Positions 35,715 through 46,505 of a DNA stretch of 64,000 nucleotides are shown here, in pieces. The DNA is taken from assembly GCA_002964805.2 (NCBI GenBank), contig PUDQ02000047.1, forward strand, positions 124,001 to 188,000, in the 5' to 3' direction. Under the pieces are notes generated by a model that was given only the letters and a program-made list of their open reading frames with translations, was not told where the DNA came from and searched no databases. The stretch is from Trametes villosa. Taxonomy: Eukaryota; Basidiomycota; Agaricomycetes; Polyporales; Polyporaceae. Both the position numbers and the translations under genes were made by a program. Position 1 is the stretch's first letter. Every line of letters begins with the position of its first letter.

Positions 35715-36095
35715 AGAAGAAGCATACTGGTTACAAGGAGCGAGTCTCGAAGCGGGACAGATGCGTGAATATATTCGGGAGGGGGGAGAGATTAGTACGA
35801 GCGCGGGAGCGGAAGGCCCGAAAAGGTGCCTTTAGAGCGTTGGGAGTCAGTGCAGACGTATGAAGAGGGTAGTGGTCGAACATGGGGATGGTACGGTGAG
35901 GGACGCAGCAAGGACCGCCGTTCCCGCCGAATAGATGCGCGAATATTTGCTGACAGAAGCCGAGGTCCGCCTCCACGATTCTAGCACGTCGCCACATCCA
36001 TCGACTGGGGAGGCGACAGCGGCGCAGCGGTGGCGTTGCTTCACGGATATCGACACAAGTCAGCGGGAGGTCCACTGCGACGATAGCGACGCGAC

Positions 36096-37803
36096 TCACC
36101 CTTTCTCGGTGGGGTCATCATGGGCGCCCTCAGGCTGTTGCGTCCGTTTCCGGGTCTGCCAAACCCACGATTCGCGCCCGTGTCCGCGGAACAGGAGGGC
36201 GACGCCCTTGAGGGCCGGGCATGGTCCCATGATATCCAGAATTTCCTGTGCAATCACGGACAGCTGGGAAATCCATGTCCTGAGTTCTCCCTCGCCGCGG
36301 AACCGGTCGTACACCCCTGGGTCGTCCGGGAAGTCCAAGTGCAGGCGCAGCGTGACGAGGGCCTTCGACGCTGACAGGGCGCGCGCCAACTTCCGCTGGG
36401 AGCGACGTCAGCGACGGAGAACGCGTGTTAAGGGGTTAGATTCACGTACGAAGTCGACGCTCTCGTCGCGAGGGCGGCGATACCGATGGAGCTGAAGGTG
36501 CTGCAAGTTTGGAAGCCCCTGGGCGAGACAAGCGAGCAGGTTGTCGTCCGCCGAGTCCGCGACGTAGACGAGCTCGAGTCGTATGAGGTTGGGTGCTTGC
36601 AGGCGTCGCAGGATGGAGAGAGCGTCGGGGACTGAGAGGATGGGTGACCTCCAAAACCCGCGGTAAAGCGTACCTTCACAAGCTCCAACTTCGTGATGGC
36701 GGGGCCAGTCCCGAAGGGAAAGCCGAGTAAGGTTAGGAAGTGGAGTCGAAAAGACGGCGTCTTTGGGGTTGGGATACGCAATCGTGAGGGTGCGCAAGCT
36801 TTCCAGCCATGGACCTGAAGGAGAATGACAGTCTAACACGCAACAGCGAACGGAGGTGACGGTAGGGAGCGCGGCAGTAATGGTGAGATGTTGAAGCGCC
36901 GGCGTGCGGCGAAATAAAGATGGTAGGCATCGGACAATCCAGCGATCTGCATTGTGGGGTAACGATCCTGCGAGAGTAAGATTCTGCAAGGCAGTCCAGT
37001 CCGCCATCGACATCTCCTTGAGCGGTGCAGTCTTCATGGGTAGCACAAGTGTCCGCGCCGTAGACGTCATCCCAAGAACCAGAGACCGTAGACACGCCGC
37101 TTCAACGGCGCATACACCGTGCACAGTCCTAGTCGTTTCGTGGACCCGCCTAAAGGGTAGATTGGTGTTTAGTGGAGTTGGATAGGACAGTTCCTCGAGC
37201 CCTGAGGGATTGAAGTGTGCGTCTTCCGGGAAGGGATGGACGTCGATGAAGGCGGCCGAGCCCGTAAATGAGAGGACCTTGACTTGTGGGAAGCCAAGGA
37301 ATGCTTTCAGTACTTTCCAGGGAACCCCGACCGAGGCGCGAGTGAACGTTATTGACCGTACGTTCGGTAGATACCGCAAAGCCGTCCCGAACTCGTAAGT
37401 TTCTGGATGTGGACCGCTCTTGACCCTGTAGACGTTGCGTGGTTACCCCGGCGCACGAAAACCAGGGATGACGCCATGTCTCACCACACCGCGTACAAGG
37501 ACCAGCTGTAAGTCAAGTGCCTTGCAGGAAGGGTCAGTGCCATCGCAGTATCATGGTAGGGGGTGGCTGGACTTACCGCACGTGTGGTCGTATAGCAAGA
37601 GGAGGAACCTCAGTTGTGTCTGCTCTACCCGGAATAACGCAACGCGAGAAGATGGCCGGAAGGGAGAGATAACGAAGCAGCCGACAAGACATGGACAAAC
37701 TCAACAGCGACTCGACGCCACCGTTCTTGGGCCGTAATACTTCCACGACGATGAGAGCAAAGACATCCTCATTAAGCCTTGTTACTCTGCGCAAGAGAAC
37801 CAT
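36096..37803 (-). CDS. F-box/LRR-like protein F (class I)
   Basis: Exons 37803-37577, 37520-37485, 37425-36450 and 36395-36096 close in frame to 512 aa. The start MVLLRRVTR leads directly into LNEDVFALIVVEVL and LSMSCRLLRYLSLPAIF. The small exon encodes HLTYSWSLYAV. The repeat exon contains VGVPWKVLKAFLGFPQVKVL, STARTLVLPMKTAPLKEM and LSLRDWPRHHEV; the last exon contains LVTLRLHLDF and LKGVALLFRG. Exons 36 and 976 nt equal those of A, its duplication partner. The stop overlaps a GTGAGT; a terminal exon using the acceptor near 36070 is possible. Confidence 0.85.
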
Positions 37804-38435
37804 GAGCGAGAGAGACCTCCCAAACGGACCGTTTTTGCACGCACGGCGATACTTTCAGCTGTTCACCTTTTGAAACGGTACTAGGAACTGCGTTTACATG
37901 CAAGCCTTGAACGCGGTCGGCTGTGGTAGCGTTGTCCGGCAGCAGCCGACTCAGATGCAGCGCTTCTACGCAGGATGAGGATGTGGGATCCAGGACATCA
38001 CGAAACACTGACCCAGAGCAGCTGAAGAACTCAGTCATGGTGGTTTCGCAGCTTTTCGCAGACGCGGACTCGCCGGCTCGGACGTGGTGGGTTGTGCTTG
38101 TCCCTGTTTGGCGGTGTATGCAGCCTCACCAGATTTGGTCGGGATTCACACGGCTTGGCTGAGTAATAACAGAGCGCTTAGAGCCCGCGCCCAAGTCTAG
38201 CAGAGCCTTTCACGACGTCCACGGTTTGCGACATCGACGAAAGGCATGCGTACTACTGTTTGATCGTCCTCTCCTACTCAGGTCAAAGCAGGCCAAGACA
38301 CGAGGGTTTACACGCAAATCGTGGCCGCGGCCTAGTAGCTTGGTGGCACTTCTCGCCACCTGCCAATCGCAATATCACGGCGGCAACATCTGCCAACGGC
38401 CTCGCTCGTCTACGCCGCTCCCCCCGTCTAGTATC

Positions 38436-40293
38436 ATGTCGACAACCTTCAGGTAGGCTCAACTGTGTAGCTCTTTTTATTAAGCCTACTTACCGTCTTC
38501 AGGGGCTACAGTCTCAACGATGACGTTCTACGTGCTATTGTTGAGACAGTCGCTACCCTTAGGTGCACCGCCGAGCATCCTGCCCTCAAGCAATTTTCCA
38601 ACACATGCAAGCACATACGCGCTCTCTGCATGCCACTCCTCTTTCGCACATGTGAGGTGAGGCCCCACCTCGACGTCCCTCCCGATACCATCCGTTTATA
38701 CGCAAGGTGAGCCAGTACGAGCCTCCGTAATCGCATGCCAGCGTCTGTGTGCCCTTGCTCACCCACTTGTTTTCAAGGCACATACAGTGCTACTGGCTGT
38801 TTTACACCGTTGGCGACATCTATGCAACCGGCCACTACGAAGTCAGACCAATGGCGTCCTACGGTATCCACTGCGACATTTCCACCCCTCCCCCTCCATT
38901 TGGCTGGCATCTGGACTACTTCCCTGCTGTACGTTCAATCACCTTCGTACGTGCCGATGGCGGCGTCCCATGGTCCGCTCTGATGACATGCATGGCCCAT
39001 CCTACGATCACGTCGATATCCCTAAGCGACGGTGCCATGTACAGGTGCGCACCCCCACCCACCCCATCGGACCTTCCGCTACGCACCTGTCGGTTGATCC
39101 ACTTTTCATACCGGATGACGCAGTGGCGTGTCAATGAGAATGAAGGACAGGTGCTCCGAGTGAACTTACAGCCGACATACGCCCAGGAGAGGAGCTACCT
39201 CCGCGCCATAGTTCTCGCCATGTCTGCCACCGCCGAGTCCCTCGCTCTCCCGGTCGAAACCGCCCCTCTTCTAGAGATGGCTGAACTGGAGTGGCCCCGC
39301 ATGCGCACATTCTCGCTCGCCGGACGATACACGGATCCGGAGCAATGTCATGCCGTCGCGCGACTGCTTCCACGCATGCCGAATCTACGCTCCCTCTCGA
39401 TCGAAGTCATGCAACTACAGAGCATGCCGCGCCCGCTCCTCCTCCGGACGCCCATTGGAACGAGCTACTGTCTACGCTCGTTGACCCTCTCGTACCCTAA
39501 CCCGGACGATCCCATCTTCTCCCATCTCGGGGACTGTCTGACGGCGCTCTCCCTTCGCGATAGCCCGCGGCACTACTTCCGGCGCAGATACAGTTCTGAC
39601 GAGGTCCCCACAACATACCCAATCCTCTCCGCTTCCGAGTGCCTGAACGTCTTAAGGCGCGTGTCTGCGCCGAGGCTGTCAGTTCTCGAGCTCGTATACG
39701 AGGTGGATGATGCTGAAGACGATCTCCTCGACTATCTCTCGTGCGCATTCCCCCTGCTCCAAGATCTTGAACTGCATCGCTATCGAACATCTCTGGATGA
39801 CGCGGTCCCCTACGTGAGTCCCCCGCACACGATAGCATCTCTGATAAGCTCACGCCGGTACCATTCTAGTTGCATATCGTCGAAAAGCTGATGGCGATCA
39901 AGTACCTACGCGTGCTCTACCTCAACGTTGACATCGAGGAAGACGTCTTCAACCAGTGGGAGCCGGCATTCAACAAAGGGGCTCGCCGAATACGCACCCG
40001 CGACGTGTGCGGGAAGGGCCTCGTGCAAGTCCTCCAGAATAGTGAGTACTTCGAGTACTTGGCGCTACCGGAGCACGAGCAGTTTTCCGCAACCTGGGTG
40101 CTGTACTATCCCAAGTGGCAGCCGGGCCCGCCAGTCCAACGTGGCTCGCAGTATGCACTGTGAGTGCACCTCTTTTGTCTTGTTTGGCAGATGGAAAGGG
40201 GAGCTGATGTCCTGCAACAGGGACTCCCGTGCGTTCAGCTTCACGAGGAGACACATCCGCCGAATGGGCATCGAGCTAATTCAGCCGCGCTGA
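38436..40293 (+). CDS. F-box/LRR-like protein G (class II)
   Basis: Exons 38436-38452, 38503-38706, 38778-39813, 39870-40159 and 40221-40293 close in frame to 539 aa. The 17-nt first exon encodes MSTTF. The F-box region is weaker than in its paralogs: YSLNDDVLRAIVETV then TCKHIRALCMPLLF. The repeat exon contains GVPWSALMTCMAHPTITSI, SLALPVETAPLLEM and SPRHYFRRRYSSDEVPT. The 290-nt exon carries YLRVLYLNVDI and YFEYLALPEHEQ; the tail LDSRAFSFTRRHIRR is longer than in C. It is the sister of C and divergent from F, whose start is 633 bp away. Confidence 0.87.
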
Positions 40294-40954
40294 AACGCGC
40301 GTCAGCCGGCGTCCCCGGTCGAGCAGATTATCTTCGTCTGCATAGGAGAGACAACGTAAGCCTCTCGGGAGCGCGGGACGTGATTGTGCGCATCCTGTCA
40401 GTTTCGCCACGCAGGATAGAGTCAATGGATGGACGGACCCATGTTATGTTATACATCACGAGTAAACGAACGGAGGCCGATTGTGCCATTCATCATTCAC
40501 CATCTCAAAATTTTCATCTCTCAGCCCTCTGTACTTGTATCCACTTGGTCGCTTGTCATATGCTCAGCCGATACACAAACTTGAGGTCCTGGCGTCTCCC
40601 GTTCTCGCTAGCGCCCGCTGCGGCGCCAAGTAGCTTCCGAGTCCGCCGCCGTATGATGATCTCTCCCTCCCTCACTCATCTACAACACCGAGCATCTTCA
40701 AAACTGTGAACCACCAGGACCACGTCTATTGATGCTCTAACGTGCGAAGTTAGGTGAAAGCGTGAATTCGCAAGCTCCGAGCTTTTCGTGCTCCAACAAC
40801 CAGCCAAGCCGTGGTAAGTTTGACCGCCGCAATTAGTATATGTACGTCTATCTGCGAATGACGCATGGTGGCGGGAGTATTGGGATCCAAGAACTGACAC
40901 CACACTCACTCATTTGCCCTTGCAGTGAGCACCCCTCCAGCCCGGGCCCACCCC
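40294..40954. other. Intergenic, no gene seen
   Basis: About 660 bp between G and the next F-box gene; presumed promoter of the latter. A TTTGCCCTTGCAG at about 40914-40926 resembles an acceptor, so a 5' untranslated exon is possible. Confidence 0.4.
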
Positions 40955-42284
40955 ATGGATTTGTGTGTACTTCCGATCGAAATCTGCGAGGCTATCATGG
41001 ACGCGATCCCGCCCTACCCCGCCGTGATGCTCCTCGACCGGAGGTTCCTGAAGCAGTCGAACCTTCGCCAGAGTACGCTCTGCGCGTGCACGCTCACCTG
41101 CCGCGCCTGGCGCCTCCGCGCCCAGCACATCCTCCGTATCCAGCCATACCTCGCGAGCGAACGCGCGGTCACGCTCGCCATCGCGGCAATCCACGCCGCC
41201 CCCGACGAGTGGACACCGCTTGTCTCCGTTCTACAGGTTGACGGGAGCGGCCCGCGTGGCCGCACAGGACTTGCGGGCCCGCTAAGCCTCGCACGATCGA
41301 GCGCGCTTGTCATGCACGCATTCTCGCGCCTGTGCACCCTCAACGTGACGGGGGTGCGCGTGGAGCTCGCGCCGCGGCTGCTGCGAATGCGCCTGCGGTT
41401 CTTCGAAGGAATCACGCAGCTGCTGCTCGACCGGTGCACGTTCGACTCTATCCGGGCGATCTTGGACGTCGTGTGGGCGTGCCCGAGCGTGGAGATCGTG
41501 TTAATCATGAACTCTTCTGTACGCAACACGGCGCTGACGGAGAGAGGCGCGGAGGTGCTTTCGTCCGCTTGCGAACGTTTGAGGGCGTGCAGGCACCTAC
41601 ACGCAGCGAAAGTCGGGGTAAGTACCGGTCTATTCGTATGTTGTATGAGATGCGCGGCCAGCTTCTGAAATACACTCTCACAGGGCACACCGTTCAATAA
41701 TCCGGCGATACCCCTCTGCGGGGGCATACTCGGGCCTGCGTTAACGAAGCTGACCATCGCATATCGCGACATGACCGCTGCCCGTACGCAGTAACCTTCT
41801 TGCGACCCCCTTGCACTGATTTTTATGACCCTCCTTTTAACCTACAGACGGCCTCACAACCTTTCTCCGCAACGCCTTCCCCGGTCTACTCGTAATAGAC
41901 GTCACTATCACAAACGTCGTCAGTCAGCCGATGACTCCCTACCAGCCACCATGCCTACTCAATTCCCTCGCCGCCGCACTCGCCAACCCCGGTGCCCTCC
42001 GATACGTGGTACTCCGCGGGCCGCACGATTACTTCGAGACCGATGGGACCGCACCCAGATGTTGCCAACGGTTCGTGGGTTCCGCCGCACCCATATGTCC
42101 GCAGCAAGTCGAGGCCTTGTCTGGGGAGGGTGAAGCACGCGCGCCTCCCGGCCCTCTGCGTGCGCGCTTTCCTGGCCTGAAACAACTCAAGATCATTCTG
42201 TCAGAGCATTGCGTGGAACTGTGTCGCGCGTACATCGAGTCGGTGCTGTCCTCGGATATTGAGTTATTTGATTTTGTCATTTGA
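40955..42284 (+). CDS. F-box protein, different family
   Basis: Exons 40955-41617, 41684-41783 and 41848-42284 close in frame to 399 aa. The N-terminus MDLCVLPIEICEAIMDAI then TLCACTLTCRAWRLRAQHIL is a textbook mushroom F-box, much clearer than in the class I and II genes. The rest is leucine-rich without defined repeats and ends in SDIELFDFVI. The exon 2 donor (GTACGC at 41784) was chosen because it alone keeps the frame into LRNAFPGLLVIDVTITNVV. It is unrelated in sequence and intron layout to the A-H family. Likely an SCF substrate adaptor. Confidence 0.85.
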
Positions 42285-42516
42285 GAATATCACATACACC
42301 AGGATAGAGTCCCGAATAGGCAGGCGTTAGCCTCCGATCGCCCTCCGCGGGAGGATGGAATGGGCGACCTCGATGACGCGACTGTGGAGGCTGGCATGGA
42401 CTCCCATGTTCAACCCGCCGCGGTCACTGTTTCGCCTGTTTTCCAGACTCCCCCCGCACTTGCGTGGCTTAGCAAGCCCGGTGAACACAAGAAAGAGAAA
42501 TTGCAGCAACATCATC

Positions 42517-44029
42517 ATGTCGCGGAGTTCCGAGAGCTCGAGCCCAAGTTCTTCTCCTGAAGGCCGCCAAGGGGACTGGCCGGCGCCTGCGAGCCAGCTT
42601 TCCGCCGCACGCCAGTTTCTGAAAGACTGGTAAGTCGATCAATTACGCAACTACTTACACTACATTGACACTAACGTTCGACTCTCAGCGCCTCGTCCAA
42701 CACCCGTACGCTCCTCCTGCCGGACAAGGACGCAGACGGGCTATGCAGCGGGCTCATTCTCTATCTCACCCTCCTGCACCTCGGCCTCCGGGAGTCCGCC
42801 ATCGCCGTGCACTTCCCCGCCAAGGGCACAAATATCCACGCTCCGGCGGAACGTGCCGCCATCTCCCGCTACGGTGCGCGGTTCGTCATCGCGTCGGACC
42901 AGGGCAGCCGCGGAGGCCCGTCACTCGTCGATGACCCTGCTGCGAGGGCGCTCGTCGTCGACCACCACTGGAGCACGGAGTTCCCGCAAGGCGCGCTCGT
43001 GTGCTCCGCGGCGCAGTGTCCACCCGTGGCGACGTCCGCGACGCTTGCGTACGCGCTGTGCCTGCCGCTGGTCGAGGGGACCGCGGATGAGACCCTGAGG
43101 GAGCGCCTCGACTACTTGTGCGCGATGGGCACGATGGGTGATCTCGGGACGAGCTTCAAGTGGGAAGCGCCCTTCCCGGACATGCGCCCCTGCTTCAAGA
43201 AGTGGACGAAGAAAGTGTTAGGGGAGGCAATCGCACTACTCAACGCGCGCACGTACCATTTTGCTCATCGCCTCCGTTTGCCCGTTCCTGATATACGCGT
43301 GCATATAGCGCGACGCACGGCGGCATTTGATGTCCTCTCTGCATGGCACGCCCTCCTCAACGCAGCCTCTCCGCGCGAGGTGGTTGACCCCAAGTCGAGC
43401 AAGGACGTGGCGCGGCTCTTCGCGGCACGCGCCGAGGTGAAGACCGAAGTGGACCGCTGCGCACGCCGTCCACCGACTTTCTCGGGAGACGGTCGCATCG
43501 CGCTCGTGCGCATGTCCAGCCCAGCACAGATCCACCCGGTACGCTGCGGCTGATTCCTCGTCTAGGAGACTTCTGCTGATGCGACTGACAGCTCATCGCG
43601 ACGCGATGGTCGTCCTCACTCAAGGGGGCGCTCCTTGAGGTCGTCATGTGCGCGAACGACGGCTACTCCCCGGGAATGACAAACTTCGTGTGTCGCGTCG
43701 CACGCGCAGGGGGCGGGGCCGTGAAAGCGGGTGCGAAGCGTAAGGCGGGGGAAGGACTCGGAGATGCTGACGAAGAGACGGACATCATCGCGATCTTGAA
43801 GGAGTATGCGGGGAGGGTGCCGGGCCTGAGAGAGTCGATGGGGGACGACTTCGCGAGGGGTCACAAACAGGCTAGCGGGGGCATCGTCCGCACGGAGGAT
43901 TTCGAGAGGCTGTGGGATGTCATGCTGCATGCAGAGCGCGCAGATGCCGGGGAGCCGCCGACGAAGAGGAGGAAACAGGTCGGCGCAGCGCAGAAAAATA
44001 CGCTTGAGGGGTGGATCAAGAAGCCGTAG
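42517..44029 (+). CDS. DHH-family phosphoesterase-like protein
   Basis: Exons 42517-42629, 42689-43538 and 43592-44029 give 466 aa. After a Ser-rich start the DHH motifs appear in order: PDKDADG (about residue 50), IASDQGS (107), VVDHHWS (129) and MGTMGDLG (185). These bind the metal ions in RecJ/PPX-type phosphoesterases. The C-terminal third contains GYSPGMTNFVCRVAR and a basic patch (KRRKQ), ending in QKNTLEGWIKKP. That tail resembles a degenerate PCNA-binding box, which is inference. Nuclear location is plausible from the basic cluster. Specific substrate unknown. It follows the F-box gene by 232 bp on the same strand. Confidence 0.85.
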
Positions 44030-46505
44030 AGTCACAATGTAGACCAGAGTTAACCTTGAGCAGGAGCGAGTCAGACAACACTGAGCGACAAGAGGAGCGG
44101 GACGCACACCGCTTAGATACGCACCAGTTGCCCTCGACCGTACTTCGGTCACTGCGCGACGTCCTCGACGTGAGCAGCGCTGGTTGTCGGATATGGCCGT
44201 GCTCATCCTCGCCATTGTACGGGAAGTACAATACATGCCGTTGCGGTTCGGAGACGTTGCTGTGGGCGGCCAGCGACGCAGGCTGGAGAGAGTCGATGAA
44301 TGGACGTATGGCGTTTAGTGCACCCCGGGTCCTGGCAGACACGGTCTGCCAAAGGATTGCGCGAGTCAGGAGGCCCTTTGTGGCGCTACGACACCGAGAC
44401 ACGAGTAAGGAGATTCACGATGCGTGGAGTCCCCCTGCCATGTGCCCGACGACCGCGGCTGGTGCTTCCCCCAAGTAGGGCACTGGCAGTGACACAGACC
44501 ACACCCAGAAGGAACACATGGATTCCGAGTACAGCCTCCCTGAGTCCGTGACCGCGCCGGCGCGGGAGGCCGCCGTGTAAGAACTTGGCATGTATGATTC
44601 TGACGGAAGTTCACAAAGTACACGGTGGACATGTGGACGCCCTATTGTTTGGCTCTTCTGTGGTGGAGCATCGTCTCGAACGCACTTCGGGGCCAGAGCA
44701 GAATTTGCGGCATGGATCTTCTGTATCCAGCGGAGATAGGCCAGGCAAAGCAATTTGTATTAGCGAGTCAGCAGCATGCGAGTCAGATGTCAGGATGCAG
44801 CACCTTCGGGTCCAGACTATGAGCAGGCTCGCACCTTGATGGGAAGAGACCAGCGGACAGACTAGCATGGAATCGCGAGGAACCTAAGAGGGACATGTCA
44901 TTGTGTTCTTGCAGTGGAGCTCAAATGGCGACTCGGGAAAGAGATGGTCGAACGCCGCTTGACCGAACTCGCCGTCGATGGTTCTGAGCACATGGTGAAT
45001 AACGGACTCAGTAGAAGATGGCAGTTCCATCCGATTCTCGTTGTTGGACAACAGCGTACCGACTTCTTGTGCGCGCCCATCTTTGGATCGCCTGCGCACC
45101 GTGTGTTATACGGCTTGACGCGACGTGGGGACGGGCCCGGTATCCTTGTTGAGCGGTGTGCAAGCAAGCGGATAGTGATCACTGTGAGATAACTTGCCCA
45201 GCGTGATGATGTGCAAGCTATCGGCAGGCGACTCCTCCGGTGGTAGATTCGCTGCGTATGTTCCACGGGTCCGGTGAGCAATATCACAACGATGATGATG
45301 CGCATGAAATGTTGCCATGTGCCTGAAAGTCGGAGGGGAATTGAACGTGGTGGCGAGACTAAGACTGGTCCGGGATGCCCGAAGCCCTACCGGACCGCGC
45401 CCATTGCTCGTGTTTGTCACTGTGTATACTTTGGCGCCCGCCGCGGGAAATGCTCTGATAGCTCTCGCCCCAGGCTCATTCACCCCCTCTCTGGATGTGT
45501 AGTACTGGCTAGTTCGGTGGCGCCGCTCAGGTCCACGTCAACCGGAAACAATCGTTTTGTGAACCCACGTGAGTGCGCCGGCTGTCAAGCTACTGCTTCG
45601 CGACGCGACGCTTGTCAGGTTCAAGGCGCTGAACATTTCGAAGCGACAGCGAATGCTCCGACTCGTCCTGTCCTTCAAATCGACTCTGTCAGCAGATCTT
45701 CGGATTCCTGATGGAAGAGTTATGAGTGCTTCTATCTATACCAAAGAACCGTGCTGCACCTTGTGCCGTGGATTCGCTTCTCAGATATGCATTTGTCCGT
45801 ACTGGGAGCTTGCCGCACGCGCCGCTCACTAGCACTCCGTGCAGCAACGTCACTTGCTGCACTTGGCGAGGATGCATGACAGCGCTACTGATAGTTTTTG
45901 GGTAGAAGAAATAATAAGCGTGGCGTCGGGCTTCCCTCGAAGCAAGGGGAGGAAGTTTCGGTGACGCCGTACTGACAGCGCCTTCGAGGTTCTCATCGGC
46001 ACTGGAAGGACAGCACCCCCAGAGTCCCTCGTGCATGTGGCGAGTGTTGTGTGTATTCACCAGTTACAAGCCAGACCGTCCACTGATCTTTGCGATAGGC
46101 TCGAAGCCGCACGCACCACGAACAAGAAGACATGCATGTGGAGAGAAGACCCGGGCGGTATCACACCGCACCCGAGCAGCTACACGATCGAAGCGACGCC
46201 GGGGAATACGGCTGCGACGAACAATAACGGTCCAAATCACGCGGCTGAGGCATCCTGCAAGTCGCATGCGGATGTTTCGATCCGTGCTTCGAAAGCAGTT
46301 ACTTCTTGCGAGCGCCGAACACCACCAATCGATGACACCCGGGCCCTGCCCCGCGGTCACAAGCGCGCAAAATCGCCCCCTGCAAGGTGGGTTATGATAT
46401 AAAGGCTCGGGACTTTCTCTGCGGCTTGTTAGCGCCGTCCCCTCCACTTGGCCGCAATCCCTTCACCCCGGTTACCCTGCCCCTAGCAGTGCTCACAGCG
46501 GAGCG
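44030..46505. other. Long intergenic region
   Basis: About 2.5 kb, the longest gene-poor stretch. Both strands were read; only short frames without splice sites or family resemblance were found. It could hold a decayed gene or a non-coding RNA, but nothing supports either. Confidence 0.45.

Larger units (their letters stand above)
27600..37803 (-). repeat. Right arm of the inverted segmental duplication
   Basis: Reading this block backwards gives F-box F, decayed gene copy 2, F-box E, protease P2 and the mcm4 3' end, the same series as 80-10860. It contains the complete mcm4, which suggests it is the ancestral arm. Gene bodies are well diverged, so the event is old. Confidence 0.85.

Noticed and set aside
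42360..42560. Small frame overlapping the DHH gene start
   Set aside because: Overlaps the DHH first exon in another frame; no homology, and the DHH start is supported by exon phase.
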